This document shows, piece by piece, positions 1 through 6,112 of a stretch of 7,892 nt of DNA; position 1 is the stretch's first letter, and each line of letters begins with the position of its first letter. Origin of the DNA: an uncultured Treponema sp. (lineage in GTDB: Bacteria; Spirochaetota; Spirochaetia; Treponematales; Treponemataceae). The translations under genes were made by a program, and so were the position numbers. Location of the stretch: assembly GCF_938029485.1 (NCBI RefSeq), contig NZ_CALHGC010000115.1, positions 1 through 7,892 on the forward strand, in the 5' to 3' direction. Under the pieces are notes generated by a model. That model saw nothing but the letters and a program-made list of their open reading frames with translations, did no database searches and had not been told where the DNA came from.

Positions 1-876
1 GAAAATACCGACCGTCTCTTTGGGTATGACGCCGATGGTATGCTGATACGAAATATGCTGCGGGTCAAGTGCAATAAAAAATTCCGGTGTAAAACCGTGT
101 GCACAGACGGCGGGGAAAGCCGTGTCGGTGCAAAAGAGTGTATACCTCTGCCGGTGGTTTTTTAGCGGCAATAGGCCTTTCTCTAAATTCGGGCCTGCAC
201 CCAGTATGAGCGCCGTTCTGGTAGTATCCGTCTGAGGGTATTGGGGGGTAACGGAGCCTGCGAGGCGCAAATTCAAAAAAATATTCCGCAGCCAGATTTT
301 CCCGAAATGAACTTGAACGGAAAAATCCGCTTTGATTTTTTCGAGGGCGTGTTCGATGTGATGCGGTAGATCTTTTATTTGAGTCTTATAGTATTCGCTC
401 CATGTCCGCAGGATGTGATAGCCGAAAGTGCCGTGTATGGCCGGTAAGTAGGCTGCCGTAAGAGCGGATTCAAAAGAAATATCGGTGCACGGGGGCAGGA
501 GAAATACCCTGTTGTCAGATAACAGATCCGTATAGTCGATGAGCGAAAGCAGTTGTTTGAACGATTCATAATCGGATTCCGTAACCGCACAAAAGGAGTG
601 AGGATATTTAGTTAAAAAGATTTTGATTCGGTCCCCGTTACCGAGTCCGCAAAAAAGCATAAAACCTACGGATGCAGTAACGGCGCGTTCCGCTTCCCGT
701 GTCGGATTATAGAGAGATTGCAGCGCCTGTCCCGATGCAAAGAGCGGTACCGGTTCTCCCGTTTTTGCCGCCATGATACCTTTATAGGCGGTTCCTATGC
801 GCGAATGTTGGAGACTTTCTGCAATATCAGGCCGTGTAAGTTTTATCGCGGTAAGATTCTTCTCTAAGACCGTCAT
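1..876 (-). CDS. DUF115/MptE-like motility-associated (Maf-type) protein, 3' end beyond the window
   Basis: This frame is open from an ATG at 876-874 to the window edge, giving 292 residues with no stop, so it is a partial gene lacking its C-terminus. The product resembles the MptE-like/DUF115 family, which includes the Maf motility accessory factors that attach nonulosonic acid sugars to flagellin. Visible motifs are GLGNGD at residues 77-82, GKIWLRNIFLN at 192-202, the glycine-rich GAGPNLEK at 226-233 and an acidic stretch CTDTAFP at 249-255 leading to FFIALDPQ. An N-terminal block, SLYNPTREAE, matches SKYNPHKEAE of the gene upstream, so the two are tandem paralogues. An AAAGGA-type ribosome binding site lies inside the upstream gene's end, 7 nt before the ATG, and the genes overlap as ATGA, which implies translational coupling. 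The family call is confident; the glycan and target are inference. Confidence 0.85.
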   Translation of the reverse strand, partial: MTVLEKNLTAIKLTRPDIAESLQHSRIGTAYKGIMAAKTGEPVPLFASGQALQSLYNPTREAERAVTASVGFMLFCGLGNGDRIKIFLTKYPHSFCAVTESDYESFKQLLSLIDYTDLLSDNRVFLLPPCTDISFESALTAAYLPAIHGTFGYHILRTWSEYYKTQIKDLPHHIEHALEKIKADFSVQVHFGKIWLRNIFLNLRLAGSVTPQYPQTDTTRTALILGAGPNLEKGLLPLKNHRQRYTLFCTDTAFPAVCAHGFTPEFFIALDPQHISYQHTIGVIPKETVGIF

Positions 877-2420
877 GCTTCTATCCTTTTAATGAGCGCT
901 CCGAGTACACGGTGAATCTGTTCGGTTAGGTTTGCCTGCATTTGTTTATCTGCCGGATTTTTGATTACCTTGCAGTAAGCGGTGTAGCTGCACAAGGCGC
1001 ATATCTGTTTTTCAAGGCTCGGTACATTCTCTGTCAGCCGTGCAGGTTCCGCTGCGATAAGCTCCGGAATTTCGGTATACAGCGTATTTAATAGTGTAAG
1101 CGCTATCTGTGTGCGCTCCATACGGGAGAGGGCGGTGTAGGGGACTGCAGAAAACCGTGCCTCATTCAGGGTGCCGTTTTTATGTTCGGCAGGTGCATTA
1201 TCGCTGCCGAATCGTGCATTGTGCGTACGTCCGGCAGCACCTTCCTGCCGGCAAACGAACTGAGCGTCTTCGATGATACCGGTTGTTAGATCTACGGGTT
1301 TGATATTCGGGAGCGGGGCGCCTCCCGTACCGGTGCGGAAAAATCTCCGTGCAGATTCCGGCGGCAGCTGCAAAAACCATTGCCGGTAGATCTCGAGTGA
1401 TTGAGCCGCAAAGTTTTGCACGGTCAGTGCTCCTGCAAGCGGGTTGAGTTTGTTTGCAGCAGTCAAAAGCCGTGCGATGCTCGCATGCGGCCGTGCATGG
1501 GCAAAGCCTTTTGCAGCAGCCAAATCGACACCGGCAAGTATGATAGTGCGGTCGGTATGCTGCAATAGCAGTTCACAGGCCGTTCCCGTTACGGTGCCGT
1601 TTTCACGTGCAGTTACCGATTGTAAGTTTGCCGCTGTAAAGAGCACGGTTTCCAACGGGGAGCTGTAGGAAAGCGGTATGCAGGGATGTGTCTGTAGGAT
1701 CGATGCGGGAACCGCTGCTTCGAGCGGAAAGGCAACGGGCACTCCTGCAGGGAGCTTGCCAAAATGCTGCAATGCCCAATAGCCGGCGTCGGTGCTTATG
1801 CACAGATCTATCGGGATATTCCGCGCCGTAAGAGCTGCGCACGCTGATGATACGGCAAGAAGAGAGTAGGGGGCTGCTTGCCGCGCAGTAAGTTGTTCCA
1901 ACGTCGGCCCCGCTCCCGCTAGGATGAAATCTCGCATTCCGAAGTGCGGAATGGCAGGGTGTTCAAGTCTGATAAAGTTATCGAACGTGTTTTTGAGCCA
2001 CTTATTTCCGAAGAATGAGCGGGTATGCATGACACTTGTAAGGATATCGATTGTATACCGGATGTCTTTCCATATTGCATCCGCCTCATTGGGAAAAGCT
2101 TTATCGGCAGGTTTCCAGCTTAAAAAACGAGTTCCTGCTAATTGTTCATCGGGTATATGCGACAACAGAAAAAAAGGTAAACTGCCGCCTTTCGGCCGCC
2201 AGACGGCATCCCAAAGATTATCGAAACCGGAAAAAAGCGTTTCACTGTATCGCACTGCAATGCATTTTGTACAAGGAAATTTCGCTTTCAGTACGGGGGC
2301 AAGGTAAGATTCACCCGGTTCCGTTATGACGATAACCGAAGGATACCCTTCAATGGCCGCGGCAAATTGTTCCGCTTCTTTATGCGGGTTGTATTTTGAA
2401 TGGAGACGGAAGGGAGACAT
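873..2420 (-). CDS. DUF115/MptE-like motility-associated (Maf-type) protein, 515 aa
   Basis: This 515-residue protein appears to be a complete MptE-like/DUF115 protein. Family members share a fold with archaeal 6-hydroxymethylpterin pyrophosphokinase MptE and, in flagellated bacteria, act as flagellin glycosyltransferases. Motifs seen in order are LHSKYNPHKEAE (6-17), typical of the start of Maf proteins, GNKWLKNTFDN (138-148), the glycine-rich GAGPTLE (169-175), CISTDAGYW (207-215), NGTVTGTACELLL (274-286) and ILAGVDLA (294-301) followed by the His-containing GFAHARPHA. No signal peptide or membrane segment is evident, so it is probably cytoplasmic. The ATG is supported because the conserved N-terminal block begins six residues in, yet no Shine-Dalgarno sequence precedes it; a strong hairpin ends 10 nt upstream instead. 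It sits between the acidic 747-residue protein gene and a paralogue it overlaps by 4 bp. The N-terminus is about 46 residues shorter than the paralogue's. The exact substrate is unknown. Confidence 0.88.
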   Translation of the reverse strand: MSPFRLHSKYNPHKEAEQFAAAIEGYPSVIVITEPGESYLAPVLKAKFPCTKCIAVRYSETLFSGFDNLWDAVWRPKGGSLPFFLLSHIPDEQLAGTRFLSWKPADKAFPNEADAIWKDIRYTIDILTSVMHTRSFFGNKWLKNTFDNFIRLEHPAIPHFGMRDFILAGAGPTLEQLTARQAAPYSLLAVSSACAALTARNIPIDLCISTDAGYWALQHFGKLPAGVPVAFPLEAAVPASILQTHPCIPLSYSSPLETVLFTAANLQSVTARENGTVTGTACELLLQHTDRTIILAGVDLAAAKGFAHARPHASIARLLTAANKLNPLAGALTVQNFAAQSLEIYRQWFLQLPPESARRFFRTGTGGAPLPNIKPVDLTTGIIEDAQFVCRQEGAAGRTHNARFGSDNAPAEHKNGTLNEARFSAVPYTALSRMERTQIALTLLNTLYTEIPELIAAEPARLTENVPSLEKQICALCSYTAYCKVIKNPADKQMQANLTEQIHRVLGALIKRIEA

Positions 2421-2429
2421 ATAAGCGAG

Positions 2430-2460
2430 CCACAGCTATGCAGAAATTGCATAGCTGTGG
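2430..2460. other. Perfect 13-bp inverted repeat in the gap between the acidic protein gene and the DUF115 gene
   Basis: CCACAGCTATGCA at 2430-2442 pairs perfectly with TGCATAGCTGTGG at 2448-2460 around a 5-nt loop. In the minus-strand transcript it starts 15 nt after the stop of the 747-residue gene and ends 10 nt before the ATG of the 515-residue gene. No U-run follows on either strand, so it is not a standard intrinsic terminator. Its place suggests an mRNA processing or stability hairpin, or a structure that limits translation of the downstream DUF115 pair. The pairing is seen directly; the role is inference. Confidence 0.8.
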
Positions 2461-2475
2461 GAAAAGGTTCTATAT

Positions 2476-4719
2476 TTAGGAAATACCTAATTCTTCAAAA
2501 AGATGCTTGTAAGTTTCAAAATATTCAGACTTAGCAAACTCTTCGATCTTCTTTTCGGGCAACGCTTCCAACAGTTGATCCATATAAGAGAGAACCGATT
2601 TGATCTCATTTTTAAGCTCTAGCGGGATGGAAACGGCCGCTGCCCGTTTTTTTGCTGCTGCCTGTAACAGGGTTTCTTGTTTCGATTCCTCGGATACGCT
2701 TTCGTTTTCTGCTTCCGGCTCCAATTCGGGAACTGCATCCTCAGAAACGGCAGTCAATTCTTCGATCGGCGCTTCCGAACTCTCGGGTTCGGTTTCCGGT
2801 TCGACAGCATGACCATCGGCGATAAAAGGCTCTTCGATAATTTCTTCCGTTATCTCCGCTTTGTCGGCGGTTGAGTCGTCGGCAAACGGATTGGGGAAAT
2901 CTTCGTCTTTTTGAAGTTCATGAATGGTTTGTCTTTCGTCCGTCTCACTAGCCGGTTGTTCTTGTTCGGTAACCGGTTCCGCCTCGGAAAGCGGAACTTC
3001 AATTTCCTGTTCGGAAGGTATATCGAAAGATTCGATGTTTATATCTTCAAAGTCGGCTTCGTCATCTGCAGGTTCCGCTTCTTCAACTTCTTCAAGTTCG
3101 GTTTCTTCTTGCTCCGTTGCCGAATCTTCGCCGATAAGTTCAATGTTTTCGTCTGTAACTTCCGATTGGTCGTCAAGATAGCTGAGATCTTCGGGTAACG
3201 AGGTGATAGGAGCCGCTTCTACATTAAAGACGGGATTGGAATCAAGGAGTTTCTCTCCTTCCGTTTCAGGTTTATAATTGCTGTCTGCATCTGCCGGATG
3301 CGATTCTGCAATACTATCTTCAAATGCATGATCGGACGGCGAAGTTCCTTCTATCTCCGGATCAATATCTTTAGTCAGCACGGGCGGTACTTCATAGTTT
3401 TCAGCAGTTTCCGTTGCCTGCGGATCTTCGGCAACCGTCCGCTCTCCTTCTTCGGCATTCCGTTCTTCGGTAAAATCTGCAGTGATAAGGATATTATTTA
3501 ACTCATCTCCGGTCAGAGCAATCGTTTCATCAGTGTCGTCATCGCTGAAAAAGCCCGAATTCTCCGTTTCGACAGTTTTATCTGCTTGATGTACTGCAGC
3601 GTCTCTGGCCGGCGTTTCAGGAACGGCTTTTGCTTGAGCCGCCATGCCTGCTTTCAAACTGTTAAGTTCGACTTTCAGATCGCTGATTTCGTGAGCGATT
3701 TTCATCAGCAATTCGGTGGCTTTGTCTTGTTCTGCTGCGGATGTTTGGGGAGCTGCTGCGTGCATCGCCTTTCCATGAGCCGGCTCTTCCGTTTTGCCTT
3801 CATCATTTCCGTGTACTTCAGACCGGCGGGTTGAAAGCAGATCCTGTTTTACCGCTTCAATATCATCAAAGAAGGCGGTTTTTTCCGTATCGGAAGCTTT
3901 TTCGTCGGTTTTACCCTCGTCCGCGCCGAAAATTGAAATGTCGGCATTGTCTTCCACAACTTGTGAGGAAAGCTCGGAAAGCGGCTGCACTTTTGATGCT
4001 TCATCGTCCGCCGTAACATTAATATCTAAGCCAGTCTCATCTTTCCGTTCGTTGTGTTCGGCTTTTTGCGCTTTGGAATCATTATTTTTGAGAATATCGT
4101 CAAAATCTTCGACCTGTTCGAACTCATCGGTACTTGAGCCGGTACCCGACGGATCGGCATCTTCAAAATCTTCAAGTGAAATCTCACTGAAGTTTTCGAG
4201 ATCTGCAGGAGATTCGCCGTTATTATGCGAAACTGCCGTATCGTCCGCAATTTCGGTAAAATCAATATCTATCGGTTCTTCTTCGACAACAGTTTCGGAA
4301 GTCTCTCGGTGCGATTCTTCCGTTTGTCCGTCATCCGATAAAAAGTCATCCAAATCCAACGATTCAAAGCTGTTTTCGTCGATCGCAGCCTCGGAAGAAT
4401 CGCCGTCGGTATGTGAAGCGGCCGGTTTTTCCAGCGGGATTCCCGTCGGAGAATCGTCATCATTCAGTTCATTAAACTCCGGTATCTCGATTTCGGTATC
4501 CATATCGGAAAACGAGAAATCGTCATCGAAATTCATGCTTTCCAAGTCTTTATCCGCATTGGAATCGCTTTCGGTTTGAGGATCTTCCACGTCGAGCGGT
4601 TCACCGGTAGCTTTCTTTTTTTTGAGCCATACACCATACATATCTAATTTTTCCGTATTATTACTGTCTATAGAAAAATTAGGATCGTATAAATCGTCGG
4701 TCTTGTTAAAATTATCCAT
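2476..4719 (-). CDS. Very acidic, mostly disordered 747-aa protein of unknown function
   Basis: I do not recognise a named family. The protein is strongly acidic and rich in Glu, Asp, Ser and Thr over nearly its whole length, so most of it should be intrinsically disordered. Ordered islands stand out: an N-terminal YGVWLKKKK (28-36), a helical, probably coiled-coil stretch around 328-360 containing ELLMKIAHEISDLKVELNSL, a short hydrophobic-acidic motif ETIALTGDELNNILITADF (398-416), and a C-terminal helical segment (about 681-747) that is more basic at its start (AAAKKRAAAVSIPLELKNEI) and ends in FEELGIS. Short repeated motifs of the form hydrophobic-Asp-Asp-Phe recur. There is no signal peptide or membrane segment. 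The ATG has a GGAG ribosome binding site 8 nt upstream and a promoter beyond it. It is first in line with two DUF115 genes, so a scaffold role in motility or surface glycosylation is possible but unproven. Confidence 0.9.
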   Translation of the reverse strand: MDNFNKTDDLYDPNFSIDSNNTEKLDMYGVWLKKKKATGEPLDVEDPQTESDSNADKDLESMNFDDDFSFSDMDTEIEIPEFNELNDDDSPTGIPLEKPAASHTDGDSSEAAIDENSFESLDLDDFLSDDGQTEESHRETSETVVEEEPIDIDFTEIADDTAVSHNNGESPADLENFSEISLEDFEDADPSGTGSSTDEFEQVEDFDDILKNNDSKAQKAEHNERKDETGLDINVTADDEASKVQPLSELSSQVVEDNADISIFGADEGKTDEKASDTEKTAFFDDIEAVKQDLLSTRRSEVHGNDEGKTEEPAHGKAMHAAAPQTSAAEQDKATELLMKIAHEISDLKVELNSLKAGMAAQAKAVPETPARDAAVHQADKTVETENSGFFSDDDTDETIALTGDELNNILITADFTEERNAEEGERTVAEDPQATETAENYEVPPVLTKDIDPEIEGTSPSDHAFEDSIAESHPADADSNYKPETEGEKLLDSNPVFNVEAAPITSLPEDLSYLDDQSEVTDENIELIGEDSATEQEETELEEVEEAEPADDEADFEDINIESFDIPSEQEIEVPLSEAEPVTEQEQPASETDERQTIHELQKDEDFPNPFADDSTADKAEITEEIIEEPFIADGHAVEPETEPESSEAPIEELTAVSEDAVPELEPEAENESVSEESKQETLLQAAAKKRAAAVSIPLELKNEIKSVLSYMDQLLEALPEKKIEEFAKSEYFETYKHLFEELGIS

Positions 4720-4727
4720 AAAAATTT

Positions 4728-4732
4728 CTCCA
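4728..4732 (-). promoter_or_regulatory. Ribosome binding site of the acidic protein gene
   Basis: The minus strand reads TGGAG here, 8 nt before the ATG at 4719-4717, which supports that start codon. Confidence 0.6.
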
Positions 4733-4746
4733 CGAAGGGCGGCGTT

Positions 4747-4776
4747 ATTATATCATGTATCGGCATACCATGTATA
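4747..4776 (-). promoter_or_regulatory. Probable sigma-70-type promoter for the acidic protein/DUF115 cluster
   Basis: Reading the minus strand, a perfect -10 box TATAAT (4752-4747) is preceded, after an 18-bp spacer, by TATACA (4776-4771), four of six matches to the -35 consensus. Transcription would start near 4740, about 20 nt before the start codon. The spacer and flanks contain repeated ATGTAT/ATACAT half-sites and the pairs TCATGT/ACATGA (4753-4758, 4779-4784) and GTTAT/ATAAC (4744-4748, 4776-4780), which could be an operator. The -10 box is convincing, the -35 box less so. Confidence 0.55.
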
Positions 4777-4804
4777 TAACATGAGCGGAAGTCTACGGGA
4801 GAGT

Positions 4805-4846
4805 TTCTAAAAACGGTTACATTTTTAGAAGATACCCGTAATCAGC
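4805..4846 (-). repeat. Palindromic intergenic repeat, copy 1
   Basis: TTCTAAAAA (4805-4813) pairs with TTTTTAGAA (4822-4830) around CGGTTACA. On the minus strand the unit reads GCTGAT, seven bases, ATCTTCTAAAAAT, GTAACCG, TTTTTAGAA. The same order of blocks recurs at 7827-7873 on the plus strand with a 2-nt insertion in the loop. A second possible pairing, GAAGATAC (4828-4835) with GTATCTTC (4855-4862), shares bases with the first, so two alternative hairpins can form. The role is unknown; it lies in the divergent region upstream of the FtsB-like gene. Confidence 0.75.
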
Positions 4847-4872
4847 TCGAGAATGTATCTTCACTTTTCTAT

Positions 4873-4894
4873 TATACTGTATTCCGGATAAAAT
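4873..4894 (+). promoter_or_regulatory. Possible -10 elements upstream of the FtsB-like/tsaC pair
   Basis: TATACT (4873-4878) and TAAAAT (4889-4894) lie 38-59 bp before the FtsB-like ATG in an AT-rich stretch. Neither has a good -35 box at the right spacing, so which one is used, if either, cannot be decided from sequence. Confidence 0.25.
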
Positions 4895-4931
4895 TCAAGA
4901 AAATATTTATTTTGCCGTTACTAGAGTGAGT

Positions 4932-5381
4932 ATGAAATTTTATTTGAAAGTTATTACGCCTCTTTTTGTATTTGCGTTTGTCTATAGTTTTTTTGGAATT
5001 TGCTTTGGCCCGCGGGGTTTTTTTGCACGCCGGCAATTGAAACAGCAGCGGGAAGTTCTTTTGCAGCATGTCCGGTTTTTATCCGATATCGGAGAAGATC
5101 TGAATATCCGCATTGCGAATTTGTCTTCCGACCCCGAAACTATCGCCGTATATGCGCATGAATTGGGATATGTTCAAAAAAACGAACGGCTTATCAAGCT
5201 GATGAACTTTTCCGGTTCTGTGGAGCGTACCGAAGATCCCGGTGTCGCCTATCTCATCGAAACGCCCCGCTATGTGCCGGATGCCGTTTGTAAAACGATT
5301 GCTGTTTCGATGAGTATTATTGTTATTATATGCGAAATGATTGTGAGCCAAAAAAATGCATATTCAAAAAGAAGCTCCTAA
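4932..5381 (+). CDS. FtsB/DivIC-like septum formation initiator family protein, 149 aa
   Basis: A small membrane protein resembling the FtsB/DivIC septum formation initiators, which bind FtsL and help activate septal peptidoglycan synthesis. Numbered from the ATG at 4932, a transmembrane helix spans about residues 8-26, followed by a basic stretch (ARRQLKQQR) and a coiled-coil region to about residue 64. Then comes the family-like block DPETIAVYAHELGYVQKNERLI (67-88), matching the usual 'ELGYV..gE..i' signature. Unusually, a second hydrophobic helix lies near the C-terminus (about 120-138), whereas classical FtsB/DivIC cross the membrane once. A GTG at 4926 is in frame, but the ATG at 4932 is preferred because TAGAG lies 5 nt before it. 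The gene's last 26 bp overlap tsaC, suggesting one transcript. Family assignment is likely, the division role is inferred from homology-like features. Confidence 0.75.
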   Translation: MKFYLKVITPLFVFAFVYSFFGICFGPRGFFARRQLKQQREVLLQHVRFLSDIGEDLNIRIANLSSDPETIAVYAHELGYVQKNERLIKLMNFSGSVERTEDPGVAYLIETPRYVPDAVCKTIAVSMSIIVIICEMIVSQKNAYSKRSS

Positions 5382-5904
5382 TTCGGCCGTAGTTGCGGCT
5401 GCAGAGCTTAAGCAAGGCCATATTGTTATTATTCCGACTGATACGATTTACGGTTTTTCCGGTTTGATCGGTAAAACCGCCGAATTAATTGCCCGCATTA
5501 AGGGGAGATCTGAGGATAAACCGTTTATCGCTCTTATCGCCGAACCGGCGGATATTTACCGTTATACCGATTTAAAAATTCCGGAGCGTATTTTGAGGTT
5601 GTGGCCTGCACCGCTTACGCTTATCGTTCCGCTAAAAGGGCAGGGGACGCAGGCATTCCGCTGCCCCGCAGATGACTGGCTGCGAAGTGTTGTCGCTGCA
5701 GCGGGGGATGCCGTGTATTCGACGAGCGTCAACCGTTCGGGAACGGCACCCCTTACCGATATCGAAACTATTTGTAAAGAGTTTGAAGATTCGGTTGCGT
5801 TAGTCGTTGACGGCGGTAATCTTGAAGGGCTTCCTTCTACGCTGGTCGATTTAACGTCCGGCAGCCCCCGCGTGCTCCGGCAAGGAGCCGTCGTTATCGA
5901 TTAA
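5356..5904 (+). CDS. tsaC: Threonylcarbamoyl-AMP synthase TsaC (YrdC/Sua5 family)
   Basis: A 182-residue YrdC-domain protein that should make L-threonylcarbamoyladenylate from threonine, bicarbonate and ATP, the first step of the universal t6A37 modification of ANN-decoding tRNAs; the TsaB-TsaD complex then transfers the group. Diagnostic motifs are present in order: PTDTIYG (27-33), KGRSEDKPF (49-57) with the K-x-R signature, PAPLT (84-88), RCP (102-104), STSVNRSG (122-129), STLVD (161-165) and RVLRQGA (172-178). The length is that of the short TsaC form, with no C-terminal Sua5 domain. It starts inside the end of the FtsB-like gene and no strong ribosome binding site is seen, so translational coupling is probable. 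No other ATG would keep the full domain. It is cytoplasmic and expected to be essential or nearly so. Confidence 0.93.
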   Translation: MHIQKEAPNSAVVAAAELKQGHIVIIPTDTIYGFSGLIGKTAELIARIKGRSEDKPFIALIAEPADIYRYTDLKIPERILRLWPAPLTLIVPLKGQGTQAFRCPADDWLRSVVAAAGDAVYSTSVNRSGTAPLTDIETICKEFEDSVALVVDGGNLEGLPSTLVDLTSGSPRVLRQGAVVID

Positions 5905-5967
5905 TAAGGGTAATCGCATCAGATTGTTTTTAGTTTCCCCGCAAAATACATAAGCTATTCAACCTTT

Positions 5968-6093
5968 CCTTTTGAAAATATACGGCGCATCTACTGCGTC
6001 GTACGCCGAAAATAAATGCTCAACGTATCATAGATACGCCTGCGCTTTATTTTCGGCTATCTCCTTGTATCTATGTCGTCTATTTTCAAAAGG
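5968..6093. repeat. Large nested imperfect palindrome, likely dispersed intergenic element
   Basis: Two arms of about 61 nt face each other around a centre near 6031. The outer 13 bp pair perfectly (CCTTTTGAAAATA at 5968-5980, TATTTTCAAAAGG at 6081-6093). A second perfect 12-bp pair lies inside (GCCGAAAATAAA at 6005-6016, TTTATTTTCGGC at 6046-6057), and CGTATC/GATACG (6024-6029, 6033-6038) closes a 3-nt loop. The stretches between paired blocks still align arm to arm with mismatches, and the left one (5981-6003) is itself hairpin-like (TACGGCGCA/TGCGTCGTA). No transposase or flanking target duplication is visible. It looks like a miniature or REP-like element; its family is not known to me. 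Confidence 0.8.
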
Positions 6094-6112
6094 CTTTCGG
6101 AAAGTATTTTTT
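6094..6112 (+). terminator. Possible terminator tail after the tsaC operon
   Basis: Directly after the large palindrome the plus strand reads CTTTCGGAAAG, a small hairpin, then TA and six Ts (6107-6112). Together with the long stem upstream this could end transcription from tsaC. The GC content of the small stem is low, so the call is weak. Confidence 0.35.

Noticed and set aside
375..590. Open frame on the minus strand
   Set aside because: It is out of frame with the DUF115 partial gene that covers 1-876 and shows no motif; the DUF115 frame carries the conserved blocks.
1198..2329. Several open frames of 60-127 codons on both strands
   Set aside because: They are other-frame shadows of the 515-residue DUF115 gene, without ribosome binding sites or recognisable domains.
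2430..2460. Intrinsic terminator
   Set aside because: The stem is strong but no U-run follows on either strand and the next gene begins 10 nt later, so it is listed as a hairpin of unknown role.
3794..4579. A 261-codon serine-rich frame on the plus strand
   Set aside because: It is the antisense image of the acidic protein gene; Glu/Asp codons read backwards give Ser- and Phe-rich frames. The minus-strand gene has a promoter, ribosome binding site and ordered segments.
4926..4931. GTG start for the FtsB-like gene
   Set aside because: The ATG six bases downstream has better ribosome binding site spacing (TAGAG, 5 nt), and nothing supports the two extra residues.
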